Positions 1 through 6,451 of a stretch of DNA of 64,000 bases are shown piece by piece. Under the pieces are notes generated by a model. That model was given only the letters and a program-made list of their open reading frames with translations, searched no databases and was not told the DNA's origin. The stretch's first letter is position 1. Each line of letters opens with the position of its first letter. Both the position numbers and the translations under genes were made by a program. Origin of the DNA: Pseudonocardia sp. MH-G8 (GTDB lineage: Bacteria; Actinomycetota; Actinomycetes; Mycobacteriales; Pseudonocardiaceae); contig NZ_NKYF01000006.1 in assembly GCF_002262885.1 (NCBI RefSeq), forward strand, positions 124,001 through 188,000. The letters are read 5' to 3'.

Positions 1-182
1 GTGCGCGGGCCCCACAGGCCGTGCCCCGCGGACGTGTTGTGCTCCGTGGTCGCGATGAAGTCCAGGCCCGCGCCACGGGCTTCGGCCACGATCTGCTCGG
101 GCGTCAGGTCGGCGCCGTGCGAGTACGCAGAATGCACGTGGCAGTCGCCGCGGTACCACTTCCGCCCGGATGCCCCAGCCAC
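1..182 (-). CDS. PHP-domain metallohydrolase, N-terminal part (gene runs off the window)
   Basis: Reading leftwards, the frame gives WYRGDCHVHSAYS, then DLTPEQIVAEARGAGLDF and ATTEHNTSAGHG. The HxH and TEHN motifs are the metal-binding start of a PHP (polymerase and histidinol phosphatase) domain, as in CehA-like metallo-phosphoesterases. The only start in this frame is a GTG at 182, because an in-frame TAG lies four codons upstream. The product therefore has only about ten residues before the first metal motif, which is short for this family. It lies 66 bp downstream of selO on the same strand. The substrate is unknown and the C-terminus lies outside the window. Confidence 0.7.
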   Translation of the reverse strand, partial: MAGASGRKWYRGDCHVHSAYSHGADLTPEQIVAEARGAGLDFIATTEHNTSAGHGLWGPR

Positions 183-248
183 CTGCGCAACCTACTGGCG
201 ATCAGTGCAACGACCGCCCCCCGTCGACGCCGAGGGTCGAGCCGGCAC

Positions 249-1706
249 TCAGGTGCCGCAGTAGGTGACGTGGGGGCCGCGGCCCGCCGGTGCCGGCTCC
301 GCGTAGCGCTCGAGCCCCGGACGTTCGACGAACGGGTCGGTGACGACCTCGACGAGGCGGTGGAACGGCGCCATGTCACCCGCGGTGGCCGCGGCCAGCG
401 CCTCCTCGACCAGGTGGTTGCGCGCGATGTAGACGGGGTTGACCCGGTCCATCGCCGCCGCCACGGCGCCGCGGTCCCGGGGCAGCTGCTCCTCCCACCG
501 CGCGGCCCACCCGTCGAACGCCTCCGGCTCGGAGAACAGGGACCGCGCCTGCCCTCCCCGCAGGTGCGACGACAGCGAGCGGAAGAACGTCGTGTGGTCC
601 ACGCGCTGGCTGTGCAGCAGCGCCAGCAGCTCCTGGACCAGGGCGGGAGCCTGCTCCTCCAGACCGAGCTTGGCCGCCATCCCCCTCGCCCAGTGGTCCT
701 CGTAGCGCGCGACGAAGGAGGTGACCACCTCGGTGGCGGCCTCGACCGCCACATCCACGTCGTCGTCGATCAGCGGCACCAGCGTCTCGCCCAGCCGCGC
801 CAGGTTCCACTGCGCGATGCCCGGCTGGTTGCCGTAGGCGTACCGGCCGGCGTGGTCGATCGAGCTGAAGACCGTGTCGGGGTCGAAGGTGTCCATGAAC
901 GCGCACGGGCCGTAGTCGATGGTCTCCCCGGAGATCGTCACGTTGTCGGTGTTCATGACGCCGTGCACGAACCCGACGAGCATCCATCGGGCCACGAGGG
1001 AAGCCTGCGCGTCGACGACGCGCCGGTAGAGCTCCAGGGCGGGGTTCTCCGCCTCGGCGGCCTCGGGGTGGTGGCGCGCGATCGCGTGGTCGGTGAGCGC
1101 CCGGAGGACCTCCGGTTCGCCGGACGCGGCCGCGTACTGGAACGTGCCCACCCGCAGATGGCTGGCTGCGACCCGCGCGAGCACCGCCCCCGGCAGCACC
1201 GTCTCCCGCACGACCTTGTCGCCGGTGGCGACCACGGCGAGCGCCCGGCTGGTGGGGATGCCCAGCGCGTGCATCGCCTCCCCCATCACGTACTCGCGCA
1301 GCATCGGCCCGACGGCTGCCTTCCCGTCGCCGCTGCGGGCGAAGGGGGTGCGCCCGGAGCCCTTCAGGTGCAGGTCCCGGCGGCGCCCGCGCACGTCGAC
1401 GAGCTCACCGAGCAGCAGCGCCCGCCCGTCCCCCAGCCGCGGCACGTAGCCGCCGAACTGGTGGCCGGCGTAGACCTGCGCGACCGGGCGCGCGCCGTCC
1501 GGGACCGCCGTGCCGACGAGCAGGCCGACACCGGCCGGCCCCCGCAGCGCCTCCGCGTCGACCCCCAGCTCTGCGGCCAGCTCCTCGTTGAGGGCCAGCA
1601 GGGCGGGTGCAGGGGCCGGCGCGGCCGTCCACGGCACCGACAGCTGCGGCAACGCGTCCGCGTAGGAGTGGCCGAGATCCAGCAGCGGTGGGGCGCTGAC
1701 GCTCAT
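249..1706 (-). CDS. selO: SelO/YdiU family protein adenylyltransferase (AMPylase)
   Basis: The 485-residue product matches SelO, a pseudokinase-fold enzyme known to transfer AMP to Ser/Thr/Tyr of redox-related proteins. Visible family blocks are GHQFGGYVPRLGDGRA near residue 80, KGSGRTPFARSGDGKA near 114 (nucleotide-binding Lys and Arg), and the active-site segment with NTDN near 250 followed by DYGPCAFMD. The length and the C-terminal CGT ending are normal for bacterial SelO. The ending carries no selenocysteine, so the name refers to eukaryotic homologues only. ATG start at 1706. The gene is monocistronic or leads into the PHP gene. Confidence 0.95.
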   Translation of the reverse strand: MSVSAPPLLDLGHSYADALPQLSVPWTAAPAPAPALLALNEELAAELGVDAEALRGPAGVGLLVGTAVPDGARPVAQVYAGHQFGGYVPRLGDGRALLLGELVDVRGRRRDLHLKGSGRTPFARSGDGKAAVGPMLREYVMGEAMHALGIPTSRALAVVATGDKVVRETVLPGAVLARVAASHLRVGTFQYAAASGEPEVLRALTDHAIARHHPEAAEAENPALELYRRVVDAQASLVARWMLVGFVHGVMNTDNVTISGETIDYGPCAFMDTFDPDTVFSSIDHAGRYAYGNQPGIAQWNLARLGETLVPLIDDDVDVAVEAATEVVTSFVARYEDHWARGMAAKLGLEEQAPALVQELLALLHSQRVDHTTFFRSLSSHLRGGQARSLFSEPEAFDGWAARWEEQLPRDRGAVAAAMDRVNPVYIARNHLVEEALAAATAGDMAPFHRLVEVVTDPFVERPGLERYAEPAPAGRGPHVTYCGT

Positions 1707-1948
1707 ACCCCGAGGCTACGTGCCCGATTCGACCCGCCGGGCGGCGTCACGCGCTCCCGGGTCGGCCCGTCCGCAACAACACCGTGGCGGCGACGATCAG
1801 CACACCATCGCGGTAGACCCACAGGTCAGGGGCAGGACAGGGCACGAGCGTCTCCCGAGCTTGCCTCGAAGACGCGCCGACCCTGCCACCAGACGCGTGC
1901 CTGTCCCGCTTTCTGCCGCCGACGCAACCGCGTTCCCGCGCCCGATCG

Positions 1949-1966
1949 AACCGGTCCGGACCGGTT
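1949..1966. repeat. Perfect 18-bp palindrome upstream of the first MerR gene
   Basis: AACCGGTCCGGACCGGTT reads identically on both strands. It lies about 110 bp upstream of the MerR start at 2075, in the 368-bp gap after selO (1707-2074). It could be a regulator-binding site. The only other thing noted in this gap is a possible promoter near 2000. Confidence 0.5.
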
Positions 1967-1991
1967 TCCGAGGCGGATCGGGCGAGAACGC

Positions 1992-2022
1992 TTGACCATG
2001 CCGCGACGGCACGCCGTCGACT
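1992..2022 (+). promoter_or_regulatory. Possible MerR-type promoter with 19-bp spacer
   Basis: TTGACC (1992-1997) is followed after 19 bp by TCGACT (2017-2022). A dyad CGACGG/CCGTCG (2004-2009 and 2014-2019) lies largely in the spacer. MerR regulators are known to act on promoters with 19-20 bp spacers containing a dyad, and the next gene downstream is a MerR. The -10 match is poor, so this is tentative. Confidence 0.3.
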
Positions 2023-2074
2023 GTCCCCAGTCGGTGCGATCGCCGGCGGACCGCTGTCGGAACGAGGTGAGGTC

Positions 2075-2485
2075 GTGGCCTGGAGCACCCGCGAGATCGC
2101 CGAGCTCGCCGGCACCACGCTGCGCACGGTGCGGCACTACCACGACGTCGGGCTGCTCCCCGAGCCCGAACGCCGCCCCAACGGCTACAAGCAGTACCGC
2201 GTCGCCCACCTCGTCCGCATCCTGCGGATCACCCGGCTGACCGGGCTCGGGTTCTCCCTCTCCCGGATCGCCGCGATGGGCGGCGCCGACGACCACCCCG
2301 AGGACGCCCTGCGCGCCCTCGACGCCGAACTCGCCGCGACCATCGCGCGGCTGCAGCGGGTACGCCTCGAACTCGCTGCCTACCAGGCGGAGCCCGCAGG
2401 CTGCCGGACGGCGGCGTTGAGCCGGTTCCAGGCGTTGATCGCCGAGATCGACACCAGCAGCGACGAGAGTTCCGCCTCGTCGTAG
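2075..2485 (+). pseudogene. Truncated MerR-family regulator (paralogue of the one at 3858)
   Basis: The first ~105 residues are a MerR winged helix (STREIAELAGTT, RHYHDVGLLPEPER, NGYKQYRV, TRLTGLGFSLSRIAAMG) plus the start of a coiled linker. They are almost identical to the N-terminus of the MerR gene at 3858-4607. The similarity stops near residue 108. The last ~35 residues (AYQAEPAGCRTAALSRFQAL onward) are the antisense reading of the 3' end of the decarboxylase gene on the other strand (2380-2838). The ~140-residue effector domain of the paralogue is missing. GTG start preceded by a GAGGTGAGG ribosome site. It may still make a DNA-binding stub, but it is best read as a broken duplicate. 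Confidence 0.75.
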
Positions 2486-2838
2486 TGACGGGCGGCGTCG
2501 TCCCACACGACGTCGGGGACGGCGTCGGGCCGGTCCGCGAGCCGGGTCACGCTCTCGGCGAGCGCGAGTGCCGCCCGCTCGGCGTCGCTGAAGTAGGGCG
2601 ACTCGCGCCACGCGCCGACGCCCCAGATCCGCTCGTCCTTCTCACCGGCGTCCTTGAGCTCGCGCGCATGCATGTCCACGCACACGCTGCAGCCGTTGAT
2701 CTGGCTCGCCCGCAGGTGCACCAGGTGGTGCGTCGTCTCGGGAACGGTGCCCGACTGCGCGGACCTGCTCAACGCGAGCAGCGCCTTCATCGCGTCCGGC
2801 AGCACCTTCATGGGGTGGGTCATCCGAGCCTGCATCAT
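2380..2838 (-). CDS. Carboxymuconolactone decarboxylase / AhpD-like protein
   Basis: This 152-residue single-domain protein of the CMD/AhpD family has the redox signature C50-S-V-C53 followed by H57 (INGCSVCVDMHARE). That signature is typical of AhpD-type peroxidase or disulfide-reductase domains. The gene is divergent from the ECF41 sigma gene at 2914, and CMD proteins are the best-known genetic partners of ECF41 sigma factors. Its last ~105 bp overlap the truncated MerR frame on the opposite strand. ATG start at 2838 with AGGAGG just upstream. The true substrate is unknown. Confidence 0.9.
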   Translation of the reverse strand: MMQARMTHPMKVLPDAMKALLALSRSAQSGTVPETTHHLVHLRASQINGCSVCVDMHARELKDAGEKDERIWGVGAWRESPYFSDAERAALALAESVTRLADRPDAVPDVVWDDAARHYDEAELSSLLVSISAINAWNRLNAAVRQPAGSAW

Positions 2839-2849
2839 GTTCCTCCTGC

Positions 2850-2876
2850 GGTCACATCCGCCCGTCCGGGCCGGTC
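2850..2876 (+). promoter_or_regulatory. Candidate ECF41 promoter for the sigma gene
   Basis: GGTCACA (2850-2856), 16 bp, then GGTC (2873-2876). ECF41 sigma factors are reported to use TGTCACA and CGTC-like elements about 16 bp apart, so each half has one mismatch. Expected transcription start is near 2884, about 30 nt before the sigma GTG. This would make the sigma factor autoregulatory. Confidence 0.5.
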
Positions 2877-2885
2877 ATGGAGGGA

Positions 2886-2912
2886 GACCCGCGGGACCGT
2901 GAGGATGTGACA
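2886..2912 (-). promoter_or_regulatory. Candidate ECF41 promoter for the decarboxylase gene
   Basis: On the minus strand there is a perfect TGTCACA (2912-2906), 16 bp, then GGTC (2889-2886). It has the same spacing and the same -10 variant as the opposing promoter at 2850-2876. The two -10 elements face each other about 10 bp apart. Expected start is near 2879, giving a ~40-nt leader for the decarboxylase. Confidence 0.55.
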
Positions 2913-2913
2913 G

Positions 2914-3780
2914 GTGCAGGACAACGAATTCTGGGCGGCGCAGTTCGAGCAGCACCGGCCCCGCCTGCGGGCTGTGGCCTACCGGATGCTCGGCTCGCAC
3001 GCCGAGGCCGACGACGCCGTGCAGGAAGCGTGGTTGCGGCTCTCCCGCGCATCCGGGGACGACGTCGAGAACGTCGGCGGCTGGCTCACGACGATCGTGT
3101 CGCGCCAGTGCCTCAACATGCTCCGCTCGCGGGCCACCCGGCGCGAGGACCCGCTCGACGTGCGGTTGCCCGACCCGGTCGTGGAGTCCGGAGACGGGGT
3201 CGACCCGGCCGAGCAGGGTGTCCTCGCCGACTCCGTCGGCCTCGCGCTGCTGGTCGTGCTGGACGCACTCGATCCCGCGGAGCGGCTCGCATTCGTGCTG
3301 CACGACATGTTCGCGGTGCCGTTCGAGGAGATCGCCCCGATGGTGGACCGGAGCCCGGCCGCCGCGAGGCAGCTGGCCAGCCGGGCCCGGCGACGCGTCC
3401 GGGGCAGCACACCCGCCGGGCGGCCCGATCGCACCCGCCAACGCCAGATCGTCGACGCCTGGCTCGCGGCGGCCCGCGGCGGCGACCTCCAGGGGCTGGT
3501 CGCGCTCCTGCACCCGGACGCCGTGCTGCGCGTCGACACCGGCGGCGCCGGCTCGACGCTCCTGCGGGGCGCGGCCGCGGTGGCCGGGCAGGCCGCGAGG
3601 TTCCGGGCGGGCGGGCTCCGGTCGCGGTTCGCGGTGGTCAACGGCGGCCCCGGCCTCATCTCCGTGGTCGAGGGCCGCATCACGGGGGTCCTGGCCTTCA
3701 CCGTCGACGAGGGTCGGATCGTCGAGATCGACATCCTGGCGGACCCACGCCGACTGGCGGCACTCGACGTCGTGCCCTGA
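2914..3780 (+). CDS. ECF41-type RNA polymerase sigma factor (SigJ-like) with SnoaL C-terminal domain
   Basis: Sigma-70 region 2 lies at about residues 10-75 (RAVAYRMLGSHAEADDAVQEAWLRL) and region 4 at about 120-175 (LDPAERLAFVLHDMFAVPFEEIAPMV). A ~110-residue SnoaL/NTF2-like domain follows from about 185, starting at RQIVDAWLAAARGGDLQGLV. This fused C-terminal domain replaces an anti-sigma factor in ECF41 proteins and is known to modulate activity. GTG start at 2914. The adjacent divergent CMD gene and the paired promoter elements fit the ECF41 regulon. The inducing signal is unknown. Confidence 0.92.
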   Translation: MQDNEFWAAQFEQHRPRLRAVAYRMLGSHAEADDAVQEAWLRLSRASGDDVENVGGWLTTIVSRQCLNMLRSRATRREDPLDVRLPDPVVESGDGVDPAEQGVLADSVGLALLVVLDALDPAERLAFVLHDMFAVPFEEIAPMVDRSPAAARQLASRARRRVRGSTPAGRPDRTRQRQIVDAWLAAARGGDLQGLVALLHPDAVLRVDTGGAGSTLLRGAAAVAGQAARFRAGGLRSRFAVVNGGPGLISVVEGRITGVLAFTVDEGRIVEIDILADPRRLAALDVVP

Positions 3781-3857
3781 CCGGCCGAAGGCCGCAGGTC
3801 GCGCGCTACCCTTGCCGGCGAATCGTGCGGTGCCCCGGTCCCCGAGGAGTGGCAGCA

Positions 3858-4607
3858 GTGGCGTGGAGCACCCGTGAGATCGCCGAGCTCGCCGGCACCA
3901 CCGTGCGCGCGGTGCGCCACTACCACGAGGTCGGGCTGCTCCCCGAGCCCGAACGCCGGAGCAACGGCTACAAGCAGTACGGCGTGGCCCACCTCGTCCG
4001 TGTCCTGCGGATCACGCGGCTGACCGGCCTCGGGTTCTCCCTGTCCCAGATCGCCGCGATGGGCGACGCCGACGACCACCCCGCGGACGAGCTGCGCAGC
4101 CTCGACGCCGAGCTCGCCGCCACGATCGAACGGCTGCAGGACGTACGCGTCGAGCTCGGCCGGATCCTGAGCCAGGCGGCACCGACCGACCTGCCGCCCG
4201 ACTTCGCCCCGGCCGCGGCGGGAGCAGGGCTCTCCGACGCCGACCGCTCCCTCGTCGTCGTCATGACCCGCGTACTGGGCCCCCAGGGCCTGCAGACCTA
4301 CGCGGACATGCTGCAGAACCTGCGCACCGACCCCTCCTCGGCCGAGTTCGACGACCTGCCCGCCGACGCCGACGAACGGACCCGCGCCGCGCTGGCCGAA
4401 CGCTTCGCCCCCTACGTCCGCGACCTGCTCGTCGACAACCCCGGGCTCGCCGACGTCAACGCCGATGCTCCCGGCGGGAGCCGCTTCGCCGAGCAGACGG
4501 CCGGCCGGGCGATGCTGGACCTCTACAACCCCGCCCAGCTCGACGTCATCCGCCGCACCTACGCGCTGCTCCGCTCGATGCCACCGCCCGAGCCGCCGAC
4601 GTCCTGA
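3858..4607 (+). CDS. MerR-family transcriptional regulator, intact
   Basis: The 249-residue product has an N-terminal MerR winged helix (residues 1-72), a dimerisation helix rich in Glu/Leu (80-110), and a ~135-residue C-terminal helical domain (SDADRSLVVVMTRVLGPQGL, then DLLVDNPGLADVN). I do not recognise the C-terminal domain as any named effector-binding fold. GTG start at 3858, 8 bp after GAGGAG. A second GTG at 3849 is in frame but overlaps that ribosome site. It follows the sigma gene by 77 bp on the same strand. The N-terminal half is duplicated in the truncated gene at 2075. Confidence 0.88.
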   Translation: MAWSTREIAELAGTTVRAVRHYHEVGLLPEPERRSNGYKQYGVAHLVRVLRITRLTGLGFSLSQIAAMGDADDHPADELRSLDAELAATIERLQDVRVELGRILSQAAPTDLPPDFAPAAAGAGLSDADRSLVVVMTRVLGPQGLQTYADMLQNLRTDPSSAEFDDLPADADERTRAALAERFAPYVRDLLVDNPGLADVNADAPGGSRFAEQTAGRAMLDLYNPAQLDVIRRTYALLRSMPPPEPPTS

Positions 4608-4681
4608 TCACCGCACGTAGGGCGAGCAGCACCGTGTCGTGATCCCAACTGACGATCATCGCCGACGTTACATTCGCGGAC

Positions 4682-5659
4682 GTGACGAGCGGCGAGAAGA
4701 CCGACCCGCTGTACCCGACCATCGAGCCCTACGAGCACGGCCTGCTCGACGTCGGCGACGGCTCTCGGGTCTACTGGGAGGCGTGCGGTGACCCCCACGG
4801 CAAACCCGCCCTGTTCGTGCACGGCGGACCGGGCTGGGGCAGCCTGCCCGTGCGGCGCCGGTGCTTCGACCCCGACCGGTACCGGGCCGTGCTGTTCGAC
4901 CAGCGCGGCTGCGGCCGCAGCACCCCGCACGCGAGCAGCCCGGCGGCCGACATGCGGCACAACACGACCGCTCACCTGATCGCCGACATGGAGCGACTGC
5001 GCGAACACCTCGGGATCGAGCGCTGGCTGCTGCACGGCGGCTCCTGGGGCTCCACCCTGATGCTCGCCTACGCCCAGCGGCACCCCGCGCGCGTCTCGGA
5101 GATCGTCATCGTCGGCGTCACGACGAGCCGACGGGCGGAGATCGACTGGCTCTACCGCGACACGGGCCGGCTCCTGCCCGAGCAGTGGGAGGCCTTTCGC
5201 GACGCCGTTCCCGAGGCCGAGCGCGACGGTGACCTCGTCCCCGCCTACGCACGCCTGATGGAGGATCCCGATCCGGCCGTGCGGGAGCGCGCCGCGGACG
5301 CCTGGTGCGCGTGGGAGGACGCGCTGCAGGCCCACGAGCCCAACGGGGCGCCGGGAGCTTTCGCGAGCCGTAGCCCGGCCGACCGGCTGGCCGTCGTCCG
5401 CCTCTGCGCGCACTACTTCGCCCACGGTGCATGGCTCCCCGACGGCGAACTGCTGCGCGGCGCACCGCGCCTGGCCGGCATCCCCGGCGTGTTGATCCAC
5501 GGCCGACTCGACCTGAGCTGCCCGCTGGACACCGCCTGGATGCTCGCCCGAGCCTGGCCGGACGCCGAACTGGTCATCGTCGACGACGCGGGGCACGGTG
5601 GCAGCGACGCCATGTCGCAGCGGATCCGCGAAGCGCTCGACCGGTTCGCCGTGACCTAG
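4682..5659 (+). CDS. pip: Proline iminopeptidase-like alpha/beta hydrolase
   Basis: A 325-residue S33 peptidase. It has the oxyanion-hole motif HGGPGWGS near residue 43, FDQRGCGRSTPH near 72, and the nucleophile elbow GGSWGSTL near 122 (catalytic Ser). HGRLDLSCP near 282 gives the acid and DDAGHGG near 307 the His. The family releases N-terminal proline from peptides in the cytoplasm. GTG start at 4682. The gene stands alone; the 74 bp before it hold no clear promoter. Confidence 0.9.
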   Translation: MTSGEKTDPLYPTIEPYEHGLLDVGDGSRVYWEACGDPHGKPALFVHGGPGWGSLPVRRRCFDPDRYRAVLFDQRGCGRSTPHASSPAADMRHNTTAHLIADMERLREHLGIERWLLHGGSWGSTLMLAYAQRHPARVSEIVIVGVTTSRRAEIDWLYRDTGRLLPEQWEAFRDAVPEAERDGDLVPAYARLMEDPDPAVRERAADAWCAWEDALQAHEPNGAPGAFASRSPADRLAVVRLCAHYFAHGAWLPDGELLRGAPRLAGIPGVLIHGRLDLSCPLDTAWMLARAWPDAELVIVDDAGHGGSDAMSQRIREALDRFAVT

Positions 5660-5679
5660 ACCGGCCACGCGCCGATCCC

Positions 5680-5741
5680 GGACGAGCGAGACGTGAGCGG
5701 GGTTCGATCACGGGTCAACCCCGCTCACGTCTCGCTCGTCC
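5680..5741. terminator. Long perfect hairpin between convergent genes
   Basis: Two 25-bp arms (5680-5704 and 5717-5741) are perfectly complementary around a 12-nt loop. The hairpin lies between the ends of pip (plus) and the TetR gene (minus), where it would work in both directions. There is no T-run, as is usual for actinobacterial terminators. A perfect 25-bp stem is longer than most. Confidence 0.7.
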
Positions 5742-5786
5742 CGCACCCGCCGCAAATCGGCCAACTCACTCGCCGAACGGATCTGC

Positions 5787-6374
5787 TCAGTCCTCTGCCG
5801 GAACCGTCGTCAGTGGCTCGACGAGCGCCGTCACGGTGCGTCGCAGCACGGGGCCGGGGTCGGGCCGGGGCTCCATGGCCATCCAGGCCTCGAGCCCGAC
5901 GCGGTAGCCGGTGACCGCGGCAGCGGCGAGGATCCGGGCTCGCTCTCCTTCTGGCGGGATCCGCAGCCGGCGGGCGATCAGGTCACGCAGCGCGTCCTCG
6001 AAGTCGGCGAGCATGCCCAGGTAGAGCGCACGCAATGCGGGAACGGCGAGTACGACGCCGGCGAACCGCGCGAATGCTGCGGGGTCGGCCACCACGGCGT
6101 CGACGGCCCGCGTCAGCAGCGCGGCAAGGGGTTCTGCTGGCGGCGCCTGCCGGAAGGCCTCCTCGACGGTTCCGATGTCGACGCGCATCCGCGCGAGCAG
6201 CACGTCCTCCTTGGAGCTGAAGTAGCGGAAGAACGTGCGGCGAGCGATGCCCGCCTGGGCGCAGAGTTCGTCGATGGTCGTCTCGTGGATCCCCCGCTCC
6301 CGGTAGAGCTGCAGCGCCGCGTCCTCGACGGCCTGCCGGGTCGACTCCTTCTTCCGTTCCCGCAACCCGGCCAT
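5787..6374 (-). CDS. TetR-family repressor of the adjacent FAD monooxygenase
   Basis: 195 residues from the ATG at 6374. The N-terminal TetR helix-turn-helix (STRQAVEDAALQLYRERG, TTIDELCAQAGIARRTFFRYFSSKEDVL) is followed by a variable ligand domain with YRVGLEAWMAM near the end. An upstream in-frame ATG at 6398 would lie inside the palindromic operator (6392-6409) and lacks a ribosome site. The ATG at 6374 has GGAGGGG before it and is preferred. The gene is divergent from the monooxygenase at 6452, a typical local repressor arrangement. The ligand is probably the monooxygenase substrate or a related aromatic compound (inference). Confidence 0.88.
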   Translation of the reverse strand: MAGLRERKKESTRQAVEDAALQLYRERGIHETTIDELCAQAGIARRTFFRYFSSKEDVLLARMRVDIGTVEEAFRQAPPAEPLAALLTRAVDAVVADPAAFARFAGVVLAVPALRALYLGMLADFEDALRDLIARRLRIPPEGERARILAAAAVTGYRVGLEAWMAMEPRPDPGPVLRRTVTALVEPLTTVPAED

Positions 6375-6391
6375 GACCCCTCCATTCCATA

Positions 6392-6409
6392 TTGGCACTT
6401 TAGTGCCAA
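6392..6409. promoter_or_regulatory. Palindromic operator TTGGCACTTTAGTGCCAA
   Basis: Two perfect 8-bp arms, TTGGCACT and AGTGCCAA, with a 2-bp centre, lie in the gap between the divergent TetR and monooxygenase genes. A further half site GTGCCAG is at 6421. This is the expected layout for a TetR operator controlling both genes. Confidence 0.7.
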
Positions 6410-6451
6410 CTGCGCTTAGAGTGCCAGCATAGCCGAGTGGAGGAGATCGAC

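Noticed and set aside
21..2240. 739-residue open frame on the plus strand
   Set aside because: It runs antisense through selO and across the gap, is Arg/Gly/Ala-rich in a way typical of GC-driven shadow frames, and has no domain.
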